A stretch of DNA of 64,000 bases from Pseudomonas sp. B21-048 (lineage in GTDB: Bacteria > Pseudomonadota > Gammaproteobacteria > Pseudomonadales > Pseudomonadaceae). This document shows positions 48,201 to 56,374 of the stretch, piece after piece (within the stretch, counting starts at the first letter, position 1; the number at the start of each line of letters is the position of its first letter). Location of the stretch: assembly GCF_024748615.1 (NCBI RefSeq), contig NZ_CP087168.1, positions 2,666,001 to 2,730,000 on the forward strand, read 5' to 3'. A program made the translations under genes and the position numbers. Under the pieces are notes generated by a model. That model saw only the letters and a list, made by a program, of their open reading frames with translations. It was not told the DNA's origin and did no database searches.

Positions 48201-50067
48201 GGTCGATCTTGTCGGCGGTGATATCGAAATCGGTGATCAGGTCGCCAAGGTTGGCGCCGCCGGTGTTGTAGTTGCGGTAACTGTCCAGGCGATTGGAGAA
48301 CACAAAGATGTCCGCACCAAAGCCACCGGTGAGGGTGTCCATGCCTGCGCCGCCGTCGAGCTTGTCGTCGCCCGCGCCGCCACTGAGGTTGTCGTTACCC
48401 GCCAGGCCGAGGAGGGTGTCGGCCGAATCGCTACCCAGCAGCGAGTCGCTGCCGCTGGTGCCGGTGATCACTCGATTAAAGATGAAGTTATTGGCCGTCA
48501 GGGTGCTGGTCAGGTTACCCGAGAGAATCAGCTCGAAGCGATTGCCGCTGGCGTCAGCATCGTAGTCCTTGATGTAGGTGCGGTCGCTGCTGGCGCTGTA
48601 GCTGATCTGCAGGGTGCCGCCGCGGCCATTGCCCAGGCCGGTGAAACCGAGGCCGGCGAGGTCGATCTTGTCCTGGGTGACGTCGAAGTCGGTGATGGTG
48701 TCATCGAAGCTTGCGGTTGCGTTGCGGTAACTGTCGGACTGAGCGGCGAAACGGAACGTATCGGCGCCGGTACCACCGGTGAGTTTGTCGATGCCTGCGC
48801 CACCCACCAGAATGTCGCCACCGGCCCCGCCATTGATGGTGTCGTTGCCGGCACCGCCGTAGAAAATCTCGCTGGCGGCGCTGCCCAGCAGGGTGTCATT
48901 GCCAGCCGTACCTTGCACGGTGATCATCGGCACCGTGTCGCTGACGTAGCTGCCGTCACCATAGACCAGCGTGGCGCCCTTGCTGGTGTGGCTGATGGTA
49001 TTGCCGATAATGGCGTTGCGATCAGTGCCGTCTTCGTTGCGTTCGGCGACGCCATAGGTCGACAGGTCGCTGCCGATGATGATGTTGCCCTGGATGGTGT
49101 TATCGCTGCCGTTGAAGTACATGCCGGACACGCCCAGGGTGTCGTTGTAGGACTGGATGATGATTTCCGGTACGGGGCTGCCCAGGGAATTATTGTTAAG
49201 CGTGTTGTCGATGATCTCGACGTGGTTGCTGCCGTAGATGCGTATCCCGGCGCTGGTGTTGTCGTGGATATCGACGTCGCTGACGATCACCTCGCTGGAC
49301 AGTTTGATCAGCACCCCTTCGGCGCCGTTGCCGTACACCTCGCCACCGGTGATGGTGATGTTTGTGGGGGAGGGGATGTCCTCACTGCCGCGCTGCACCA
49401 CGATGCCATTGCCGCCGTTGTCGTAGGCGACGTTATTGGTCATGGTGAAATCGTGGGTGCTGGTAACGATGTTGAAACCGTGGCGGTCGTTGTCGTAGGC
49501 GATGTTGTTTTCGAAGGTGCTGTTGCTGAGGAAGTCAGCCACGAAGCCGTCCAGGCCATTGCCGTGGGACACGCTGTTCTTGATGACCATGTTGACGGTC
49601 TGCTCGTGGGGGTCGAAACCGTACCCGGAGCAATCCTTGATCTCGACGCTGTCGAGGGTAACGTTGGAGTCGTAGCCTGCTTCGCCGGGAATGTAGCCGT
49701 TGAACCAACCGTCGATCTTGCCCGTGGTGCTGTCACGGTTGCCGTCGATGGTGAGGTTGCTGACGCCGAAGTCGTGGGTTTCCTCGCCATAGGCGGAGCG
49801 GATGATTCCCGTGATCTTGGTGTCGGAACCGTCAGCCACCTTGACGGTAGTTGCGCCCATGCCGTCGCCGTACAGGTAGACGTTGCTCTTGAGCATCAGG
49901 CAACCGTCGGAGGGTTCCTCACCTCCCGAAACGATATAAGTTCCGGTGGGCATATACACCTGCCCACCGCCTGCAGCGGCCGCCGCATCAATTGCGCTTT
50001 GTATCGCCGCCGTGTCGTCAGTGATGCCATCTCCTTTGGCGCCATAATTTTGTACATTGAAAATCAT
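45241..50067 (-). CDS. psmE: Secreted bifunctional mannuronan C5-epimerase / alginate O-acetylhydrolase (PsmE type)
   Basis: A 1608-residue modular protein. Residues 1-385 are an AlgE A-module (MIFNVQNYGAKGDGITDDTA) with the catalytic motif YGFDPHEQT at 149-157 (Asp152, His154). RTX R-modules follow at about 386-530, 531-685 and 791-945, with a cadherin/He-PIG-like domain (686-790) between the second and third. Residues ~948-1215 are an SGNH hydrolase: LGQSNA with Ser960, IIWGQGE and DVWHLHEE. The rest is RTX calcium-binding repeats (GGxGxDxux). Length and order match PsmE of P. syringae, which deacetylates and epimerises alginate. No N-terminal signal peptide; RTX proteins leave by a type I system, which is not nearby. 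GGAGA precedes the start. Confidence 0.93.
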   Translation of the reverse strand: MIFNVQNYGAKGDGITDDTAAIQSAIDAAAAAGGGQVYMPTGTYIVSGGEEPSDGCLMLKSNVYLYGDGMGATTVKVADGSDTKITGIIRSAYGEETHDFGVSNLTIDGNRDSTTGKIDGWFNGYIPGEAGYDSNVTLDSVEIKDCSGYGFDPHEQTVNMVIKNSVSHGNGLDGFVADFLSNSTFENNIAYDNDRHGFNIVTSTHDFTMTNNVAYDNGGNGIVVQRGSEDIPSPTNITITGGEVYGNGAEGVLIKLSSEVIVSDVDIHDNTSAGIRIYGSNHVEIIDNTLNNNSLGSPVPEIIIQSYNDTLGVSGMYFNGSDNTIQGNIIIGSDLSTYGVAERNEDGTDRNAIIGNTISHTSKGATLVYGDGSYVSDTVPMITVQGTAGNDTLLGSAASEIFYGGAGNDTINGGAGGDILVGGAGIDKLTGGTGADTFRFAAQSDSYRNATASFDDTITDFDVTQDKIDLAGLGFTGLGNGRGGTLQISYSASSDRTYIKDYDADASGNRFELILSGNLTSTLTANNFIFNRVITGTSGSDSLLGSDSADTLLGLAGNDNLSGGAGDDKLDGGAGMDTLTGGFGADIFVFSNRLDSYRNYNTGGANLGDLITDFDITADKIDLSAIGFTGLGDGKNNTVYVVLNSAGTKTYIKTLTADANGNRFEVALDGNYLGKLTSANFVFATSSPTNQAPVLATPLLDQNATENTPFSYAVPATSFTDPNNDSLSYTATLADGSALPAWLSFNATNLTFSGTPTSTASGNYNVLVNATDPTGASVSDSFALVVADAPANTITGTNNAETLNGTAGADLILGLGGNDTIKAGTGADIVDGGAGRDSLYGGDGADTFRYTNALDSYRDYDTGGITATDTIYDFTAGVDKIDVSGLGFVGLGDGSNGTLYMTLNAAGDKTYIKSAEADADGNRFEIALNGNYLNTLSASDFVFGESTQQDILYLPTLGQSNARLLRMTEDDNQSGTSMLVNDLDRYTPYDVRSQFTDANGNGIDIAVGGSTVTGLSTLSAEELNLCWWLTDTNQPGPALLRAVTLLREQLTELQSINNVTMGIIWGQGEEAAQEIARATDKAAAAAAYKAATLKVFDYLHAQFGNFSVYLMETGHYEQDAARARGYSEEKIASIVEGVGYVRAAQEAIAAERADVKLAVDYTDLPLRHEVDPLAYPDDVWHLHEESAEIVGQRLADYIANDLGFQGNPGDNNSVQDIFDNARNMISGTDQADTLVGGSGNDTLDGHLGADTMTGGDGNDIYLIDNALDRVVETNTSTSQIDTVQASVSWALGANLENLVLTGVSDINGTGNERHNFITGNAADNVLNGAAGDDSMSGGDGNDTYYVDNADDAVIETNSNAVSGGVDSVHSSLAAYTLGNNVERLYIDSTGAANGTGNALDNTLFAGAGNNVLDGRDGNDTVSFERALSGVTANLSTSAQQNTVSSGLDTLKFCENLTGSAYADNLSGNSAANVLNGGAGNDSLVGGSGDDRLIGGAGTDNLTGGTGADTYSFGALSDMGVGALRDVINGFKSTEGDLLDFTGLDANPLTTAVDAFTFIGSNAFDPANATDQLRFADGILYGSVDTDATPEIEIQLVGVQALHASDFTA

Positions 50068-50425
50068 GAGCTTATCTCCGTATCAGGCGAATACCTCGGT
50101 AGATGCCAATATTCCATCGACAGCTATCGTGTTATGACCCAGCGGAGGGCAAAAGTTGTGACCGCATATCGGGGAAGTGTCAAAAAACCGAACTGACTGA
50201 TTAGCGGTTGGGAGATGTTTTGCCGTGTTTTGAAAAAATAACGTTCTGTTGACGCCCGAGCGATGCCCGACCGGGAGAATTGCGGCTCTCGACTTAGGTT
50301 GATCGCTATGGCATGTGGGGCCGCGAGTGGGTGTAGGTCGTTTGGGATGACATTGCGATGCTTGTGAACAGCGCCGCAGAGGGCATTTCAATCTGTGCAG
50401 CGGGCTTGTTCAATATGTGCAAGAG
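50068..50425. other. Intergenic region upstream of psmE
   Basis: About 358 bases between the psmE start and the ribonuclease Z stop (both minus strand). It must hold the psmE promoter; no boxes, operator or gene were recognised. Confidence 0.45.
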
Positions 50426-51400
50426 CTATTGCGGCAGACGGCCAATGGCCATTTTCAGGCGACCATCCCGGTCGAGGTGGTAACGTTGCAGATCACGCGC
50501 CAGGATTAACTCGCCGGTGAAATATGCCGCTGCTTCCTCGCGGATGTCTCCAATGAACGGGCTTCGCTCGGGATTGGATTGATAGCGCGCACTAAAGTGG
50601 GTAAGAACCAGATTGGGAATGCGCATCGACTCGGCAAAACGCGCCACGGCGGCGGCACTGCTGTGCCCATAACTCTCGCGAGTGCGATCGATTAGTGCCT
50701 GAGTGAACGTCGCCTCATGCACGAGCACATCCGCACCGGCAACCACCTCCGCCAGCAATTGGGGAGTATCGTTATCGCCACAGATGATGATGCGTTGAGC
50801 GGGTCGCGCAGGACGCAAATATTGCTCCGCTCGAAATATACATCCGGCATGCTCAACGTCATGTCCATGCGCCAGCTCGCCCCAAAGGGGGCCACGAGGA
50901 ATACCTTCGGCCTCCAGACGTTGTATATCCAGGCGCGGATGAGGATCTGATTCGGCAAATACATAGCCATGGCAGGGAACACGATGGGAGAGGGCAACGG
51001 TGTCGACATGAACATTGTCATTTTGCCAGCCGGTGAAGGTTTCGCTCGCATGCAGATGCAATTCGAAGGGCAGCCAGGACTTGCTGACGGTCAAGCTGAG
51101 GCGCACCCACTCATGTAGCGCGGCCGGCAACACTATATCGAGGGGCTCGAGACGCCCCGACATGCCAGCGCTGGCCAGCAAGCCGGGTAAACCGAAGCAA
51201 TGATCGCCATGTACATGGGTTATGAAGCACCCGCGAAGCTCTCGTAAAGACAATGGGGTGCGCATTACTTGATGCTGGGTAGCTTCACCGCAATCCACCA
51301 GATACCAACCCTTGCCGGAGGATTCGATGAGCGCGGTGCCACTCACATTTCGATTGCGGGAAGGAACGCCTGCTGAAGTGCCAAGAAATATGAGATCCAT
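50426..51400 (-). CDS. rnz: Ribonuclease Z
   Basis: A 324-residue metallo-beta-lactamase-fold nuclease of the RNase Z/ElaC type. The zinc site is [15 protein letters not shown] (HxHxDH); further ligands are the His in [12 protein letters not shown], the Asp of [10 protein letters not shown] and the His in [10 protein letters not shown]. It starts [18 protein letters not shown], the usual family beginning. AAAGGAG stands before the ATG at 51400; a longer frame to 51469 is less likely. It matures tRNA 3' ends. Confidence 0.93.
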   Translation of the reverse strand: MDLIFLGTSAGVPSRNRNVSGTALIESSGKGWYLVDCGEATQHQVMRTPLSLRELRGCFITHVHGDHCFGLPGLLASAGMSGRLEPLDIVLPAALHEWVRLSLTVSKSWLPFELHLHASETFTGWQNDNVHVDTVALSHRVPCHGYVFAESDPHPRLDIQRLEAEGIPRGPLWGELAHGHDVEHAGCIFRAEQYLRPARPAQRIIICGDNDTPQLLAEVVAGADVLVHEATFTQALIDRTRESYGHSSAAAVARFAESMRIPNLVLTHFSARYQSNPERSPFIGDIREEAAAYFTGELILARDLQRYHLDRDGRLKMAIGRLPQ

Positions 51401-51534
51401 GGCCGCTCCTTTTGTCTTTTGCTCTGCACCTGGATGTAACGGGTGGCTAAGCTCCGTTGGTCGTACCAACGGGACGAAGGTTAGACATACCGATCCAACA
51501 AAGGTGACGACATTTTACTTAAAGAAGACAAGCC

Positions 51535-51699
51535 ATGACCAAACGACAAGAACCGCATCACGGTTTTTCCGACGACCCTCAAAAAGTTAAAGAAGCCGGA
51601 CGCAAAGGCGAACCAAATGCCAAGGTGGCAACTGACAAGGCCGAGAAAGCCCGAATTGGTGGGCAGCACAGCCATGGAGGGACGCGGGGCGCACGATGA
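51535..51699 (+). CDS. Tiny KGG-motif stress protein, 54 residues
   Basis: Starts ATG at 51535 and reads MTKRQEPHHGFSDDPQKVKE then AGRKGEPNAKVATDKAEKAR to a TGA at 51697-51699. The segment FSDDPQKVKEAGRKG is the KGG/con-10 motif seen in the larger protein at 3949-4248 (FANDPQKASEAGKKG). The protein is Lys/Gly-rich and disordered, with a second degenerate motif (ARIGGQHSHGG). Its stop overlaps the start of the next short frame (ATGA). Confidence 0.75.
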   Translation: MTKRQEPHHGFSDDPQKVKEAGRKGEPNAKVATDKAEKARIGGQHSHGGTRGAR

Positions 51700-51845
51700 T
51701 ACGTCTGCTCGACCTGCTGGCATGCATAAGTCAGCAGGCCGACAGCCTCGATCTGCAATTCCAGATAACCTGGCTCCTAGGTGAGCCATGCCGCACCACA
51801 TCGAGAATAGAGGTGGCGCGCTTGCAGACTTTGGCATTGCCTTAG
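51696..51845 (+). CDS. Short hypothetical protein, 49 residues
   Basis: An ATG overlapping the KGG-protein stop opens a frame MIRLLDLLACISQQADSLDL to a TAG at 51843-51845. The overlap suggests coupling, but the frame is short and could be a decayed fragment. No family recognised. Confidence 0.35.
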   Translation: MIRLLDLLACISQQADSLDLQFQITWLLGEPCRTTSRIEVARLQTLALP

Positions 51846-51950
51846 ATGCTGTACGTAAGAACAGTATCGGCATTTTCCATGAAAACCCTCGAAGACTCAG
51901 GCTTCGGTCTGCTCCCCACCAAGTTCGAAATGCTACGACAGTAACCGGTA

Positions 51951-52204
51951 TTGCTCTGCCATGAGCTGGATGAGACCAATCGGGAACTACGGGCCTGTCG
52001 GCAAAGGATTTCAGCGCTGATTGTCATGCATGCAGATGCCTCCAGCGAGGCGATGAGCCACCGGGCAGGGTAGGCGAGCTGCCGGAGCAGGTAGACCGGC
52101 TGACAACCATGCTGGGCAATGCCCATCGGGAGCTTGCAAGCCGGGAGACCCAGAGACTGTCAGGGATGTTCAAGCAAGCCTTGGTAGGATTGGAAAAACT
52201 CTAG
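51951..52204 (+). pseudogene. Degraded coding remnant with coiled-coil composition
   Basis: Two frames read as one protein tail: LCHELDETNRELRACRQRIS ... ADASSEAMSHRAG ending at a TAG near 52070, then, shifted, GELPEQVDRLTTMLGNAHRE ... MFKQALVGLEKL to TAG at 52202-52204. It looks like the remnant of a small helical protein whose start is lost. Family not identified. Confidence 0.35.
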
Positions 52205-52226
52205 ATCTGGCGCGCTGGGCCCCTTC

Positions 52227-52255
52227 CACCTAATGCCTTCGACAAGGCTTAGGTG
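52227..52255. promoter_or_regulatory. Strong stem-loop upstream of the YobI-like NTPase gene
   Basis: CACCTAA T GCCTT / AAGGC TTAGGTG forms a 12-bp stem with a single bulged base and a CGAC tetraloop. No T-run follows, so it is not a classic terminator. It sits about 115 bases before the probable NTPase start and could regulate it or mark an element border. Confidence 0.45.
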
Positions 52256-52369
52256 ATTAGGAATGGCATATCGCCGCCATGGTATTCTCCGAATCCAATG
52301 GAGAGGTGGGGTGTTCCAATCCCCATGTCCCGTATCGACGTTTCAGGATGGAAGTCAGGGTCAGGGCCG

Positions 52370-55300
52370 ATGTATCGATCAATGCTGAGTCGTATCAAAC
52401 GCAATTGGATAGCGCTGTCCATCGGCAGTCGAGCCGCAGTAGCCGCCTTCAGCGCTGCGCGGCGGCCGCCAAACTCCCTCGGTTCGTTCGAGCCGTTGAC
52501 TCCTGTACTGTTGGAGGACAAGGGATTCAAGCGCTATGAGGAGGAGCTGCTCAAAGGTCTTCAGAATAAGGAAGTCCTCAACATCGCAGTCACTGGCGGC
52601 TACGGGGCAGGCAAGAGCAGTGTGCTCAAGACGTTTTTGGAGCGGCATCCAGAATTCCCGCACGCCCTGGTGTCCCTAGCGACCTTCAGCGAAACCAAAC
52701 CATCGCCCAGCAAATTTAGTACGTTGATCGAATCAGCTGGTGAGGCAACAGCCGTCCCGCAAGCGAGCGTAGCGACTACTCCTGCGACGCCTGACCTTAT
52801 GAATCGGATCGAAGAGACCATAGTGCAGCAGCTGCTCTATTCGGTGCCGGCTTCCAAGCTACCCAAAACCCGACTCAAACGTATTGTTCAGGCATCCGGG
52901 CTCGCGGTCTATCTGCACACCGTGTTGCTGATTTGCCTGTTGGCCAGCGTTCTGCGCTTCTGCCTTCCTACGATCGAGAAGCGTACAGACGTTGAAGCGA
53001 AGTGGCTGATCGACGGCCTAAATGCGATTCCAGAGTGGTTGGCCATCGGATGCATCCTTGGGAGTGGAATCTATCTGCTGTACGCAGGGCTTAGATTCAT
53101 CTCAATGTTCAGTATCGACGGCCTGACGCTCAAGGGTGGGAAGCTTGAAGCAACACACCATGGATCTGTACTACACAAGAACGTCGACGAGATCATTTAT
53201 TGCTTCGAGCGAAGCGACATTCGGGTCGTAGTGATTGAAGACCTGGATCGCTTCGATATTCAAGACATCTTCTTTCGCCTACGCGAAATCAACTTCACGA
53301 TTCGCCAGTCCCCCCAGGTGCGTCGTCCAGTGCATTTCATCTACGCCATCCGCGATGAGCTGTTCACCGTTACTGACAAGACCAAATTCTTTGATCTCAT
53401 CATCCCGATCATCCCGGTAGTCAACTCTGAGAACTCGCGTGAAAAGCTGAACGAGCTCATGCGAAGCAGAACGGTAGGAAACGTCGTGCTTGGCGCCAAG
53501 CTGGATCCGGCCATGGTTGAGACGGTCTGCTATTACATAGATGAAATGAGGCTCATCAAGAACATTGTCAATGAATACGATATCTATTCGAATCTTCTGG
53601 CAAATGACGGCTTGGAGCTCAACCCGAACAAGCTTTTTGCAATCGTGGTGCTTAGGAATCTTCATCCCGAGGCCTATGCTGAGCTGATCAAGCGCCGGGG
53701 AGCAATCCATAAAGTGCTCGAGGACTTTCCTGGCTGGGTCAAACGGGAAGTCAGTGTGCATCAGCAGGAAATCGAACAGCTGCGATCCCGCCTTGATGAA
53801 AGGGAAGGCAAGGTTGCACAAAGCCTGGATCACCTCCGGGCGTGCGTGTGGTTCGAGATCATTCAGCAAGGCAAGCGTCCGAATGCTAACAGGATCAAGA
53901 GTGACCATGGAGCAACCTGCACGCTGCTCGACTTTGTGAAGGATGAGACATTCGCGTCGATTACTGGCGCAGGGCGAGTCCAATCCATGTTCATCTCCAA
54001 TCAGTCATATGGAAATGAGCAGGGCGAATACGTCGTTCCCAAGCAATTGCTCAAGGCAATGAACTACGAAGCTCGGGTAGCACGACTCGAGCAGTCACTC
54101 GATGGCATTGAAGAAAGAATCACCCAGCTTCTTAAGCAGGTGACGCGCCTTAAGACCATCCCTTTTCGTGAGGCTGTAAAGGATGGGTACAGCGATGTGG
54201 TGGCTGCGGGGCTCCAGGGCCTTGAAGTGGTCATCTACCTGATGCGCAAAGGGCTACTCGATACGGATTATGTTGACTATCTTGGATATTTTTACGAGGG
54301 TTCCATCACCCAGGCCGACAAGAACTTCATCTTGGCGATGACCAGGGGCGAAGTGCTGGACGTGGCCACGGTGCTGGACGATCCAGAACGCGTTTTGAGC
54401 AAGCTCGACGTCGACTCTATGGCCGCCGGCCGAGGGTTGATTGCCAATGTGATCGAGACCCTGGCGCGCCATCGTGACACCCAATTCGTCGAACAAGCCA
54501 GGCTAAAGCTCGCGACGATTTTCGGGAGCGCATACCCCCGTCTAGAACGGTTCGCCGAAGCAATGGAGCTTGTTGTCGCAGCACCTGGTGATGGCAAGAC
54601 GCGCACTATCCAAGCCCTTCTGGAAATCGATCAGAACCTGATTCTCCAGTTGCTCAAAGCCGAGCGCTTTCAACCCAATCACACGAGAGCCGGTCTTATC
54701 TGCGCCGTTTTGGATACCCTGACAGAAGAGCAGATAGCAGGTATGAAGGATCGACAGGGGTTGCTGCTCAAAGCGATCAATGCCTTGCCCAACGTTGCTG
54801 AGCTCGTCCCGCAGCTTGAGAACCCGGCTAATGGTTGGAAGTGGCTGAGAAGCAAGCCTGCCCAATTCGACAGCCTCAACGAAACGACCGACGCAACGAC
54901 ACTACGCAAGCTGGTCGAACTAAGGTGCCTCAAGCTTTCTCTTCCAATGCTGAAATTGGTGATGGTACGGCTGACTAATAACACTCTGAAAGACAGCCCC
55001 GTCACATATCAGGGCTTGCTTTCGCTCGAGCTGGCTGGATTCGCTGAACAAGTTAAGCAGGCGCCAGATGCATTTGTAGATGAGCTGCTGAGCCAGCAGC
55101 AAATACTGCCTGAATCCGAAAGCTCGCTTGTGACGCTGTTGAATTATCGTCAGCCGGATCAAGAGCAGATGGAGGCATTACTGGCCCTCACGGACTGCAA
55201 AATCTCTGATCTCGAACCGATACCCCGTTCGCTCTGGGTCAGTCTTCTGGAGGACGATAGGATCGAACCTGTCAGCGCTGCGGCCTGGGCCTTCCTCGAG

Positions 55301-56221
55301 CGCAGGTATCGTCCTGATGAAAGTGCTGAGGCAACTGAGGCAAACAGGGCCAATATCGAGGCGCTGGCTGCCATTCAGGGGGCATTCCTGCAACACGTCA
55401 ATCGACACTCTGAAGCGTTGGGTAAGATGCTGTGGGAGGGTGATGAAGATGACCAAAGAGCACTACAACGCTTCTTGCTCCAAAGCGCAACCATCAGCAA
55501 TACGACGCTGCGGTCGGTATTCCAAGGCGTAAACCTGTCGCCGGAAGTCGTGCTCAGCTCGAACATCACTGCCACCCGCTGGGCCTACATTGCCTATAAC
55601 AGCACCGTTCCCTATACACCTGAGATCCACTCTGCGCTTGTCAGCGCAGCCAGCAATTTGGAGGGTGCTTATATTCGGCAACGGTGGACGGTTGCACGGG
55701 ACTTGCTTGATCTGGACGCACTGCCGATCAGCGTGGTGCATGAAGTCAGCCGGAACGGCAGGGCCACACTGGAAGATACGCTTCGGATGTGGGCGGGTAT
55801 CCCGTTTGATGCCTATGCCACCTGCGAAGGCGCAACAGCGGAGCTGGCCAAGGTGTGCGGTCGCGCCAGCGCTAAAGGCGCACGTTTCAAGGCTGACTAC
55901 CTGGGTGTGCTCGTTCAGATCGCCCAGGCAGGCGACCTGGAGCGAGAAGGGCGCGTGGAGGTTGTTATTCAGGCGCTGGCGCTGAATGGCGCCTGGGAGC
56001 AGATAATACCGGCCCTTGACCTCCTTGATAGCGCGTACCTAAAACTTGCTAAATCGGGAAAAGTGGTGCTGCCATCAGCGGGTGAAGATCGACGTTTGGT
56101 CGAGGCCTTGCGGGGCCGAGGCTTTGTCAGCTCGAAGAAGTTCGAAGACAAACGTACCATTGCATATGGCAAGCCCAGCGCGATTCGAGCGGCACTGGGA
56201 TCGGCTGGGTGGTTGCCTTAG
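52370..56221 (+). CDS. Large YobI-like membrane P-loop NTPase, candidate defence protein
   Basis: A protein of about 1283 residues (counted from the ATG at 52370; the frame stays open back to 52253 and the true start is uncertain). After FEPLTPVLLEDKGFKRYEEE comes Walker A VTGGYGAGKSSVLKTFLE (about residues 76-84), two membrane helices (about 180-200 and 223-247), and Walker B VVVIEDLDRFD (about 286-296) with RRPVHFIYAIRDELF after it, the sensor-like arrangement of KAP/YobI P-loop NTPases. Coiled coils follow (about 480-515 and 590-640), then a ~600-residue helical repeat-like C-terminal region resembling a STAND effector or sensor array. Relatives occur in defence islands. Converges on the zinc-finger-like gene. 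Confidence 0.8.
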   Translation: MYRSMLSRIKRNWIALSIGSRAAVAAFSAARRPPNSLGSFEPLTPVLLEDKGFKRYEEELLKGLQNKEVLNIAVTGGYGAGKSSVLKTFLERHPEFPHALVSLATFSETKPSPSKFSTLIESAGEATAVPQASVATTPATPDLMNRIEETIVQQLLYSVPASKLPKTRLKRIVQASGLAVYLHTVLLICLLASVLRFCLPTIEKRTDVEAKWLIDGLNAIPEWLAIGCILGSGIYLLYAGLRFISMFSIDGLTLKGGKLEATHHGSVLHKNVDEIIYCFERSDIRVVVIEDLDRFDIQDIFFRLREINFTIRQSPQVRRPVHFIYAIRDELFTVTDKTKFFDLIIPIIPVVNSENSREKLNELMRSRTVGNVVLGAKLDPAMVETVCYYIDEMRLIKNIVNEYDIYSNLLANDGLELNPNKLFAIVVLRNLHPEAYAELIKRRGAIHKVLEDFPGWVKREVSVHQQEIEQLRSRLDEREGKVAQSLDHLRACVWFEIIQQGKRPNANRIKSDHGATCTLLDFVKDETFASITGAGRVQSMFISNQSYGNEQGEYVVPKQLLKAMNYEARVARLEQSLDGIEERITQLLKQVTRLKTIPFREAVKDGYSDVVAAGLQGLEVVIYLMRKGLLDTDYVDYLGYFYEGSITQADKNFILAMTRGEVLDVATVLDDPERVLSKLDVDSMAAGRGLIANVIETLARHRDTQFVEQARLKLATIFGSAYPRLERFAEAMELVVAAPGDGKTRTIQALLEIDQNLILQLLKAERFQPNHTRAGLICAVLDTLTEEQIAGMKDRQGLLLKAINALPNVAELVPQLENPANGWKWLRSKPAQFDSLNETTDATTLRKLVELRCLKLSLPMLKLVMVRLTNNTLKDSPVTYQGLLSLELAGFAEQVKQAPDAFVDELLSQQQILPESESSLVTLLNYRQPDQEQMEALLALTDCKISDLEPIPRSLWVSLLEDDRIEPVSAAAWAFLERRYRPDESAEATEANRANIEALAAIQGAFLQHVNRHSEALGKMLWEGDEDDQRALQRFLLQSATISNTTLRSVFQGVNLSPEVVLSSNITATRWAYIAYNSTVPYTPEIHSALVSAASNLEGAYIRQRWTVARDLLDLDALPISVVHEVSRNGRATLEDTLRMWAGIPFDAYATCEGATAELAKVCGRASAKGARFKADYLGVLVQIAQAGDLEREGRVEVVIQALALNGAWEQIIPALDLLDSAYLKLAKSGKVVLPSAGEDRRLVEALRGRGFVSSKKFEDKRTIAYGKPSAIRAALGSAGWLP

Positions 56222-56374
56222 CTCCACAAGGATTTTACCACTGGTGTACTGGGACTTCGTTCTTTCTACTTGTCGACTTCAAGCTTGGATCTATCAGGCG
56301 CTTGCGATAGCCGTTTTTTGGCGACAAAGAAGAGCCCAAGCACTCCTATTTGAAGCGCAGGAACACCATAATGA

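Noticed and set aside
45241..49000. Repeated GGxGxDxux coding units as a possible CRISPR or tandem DNA repeat
   Set aside because: The period and variation follow the RTX nonapeptide coding repeats; there are no conserved DNA repeats with spacers.
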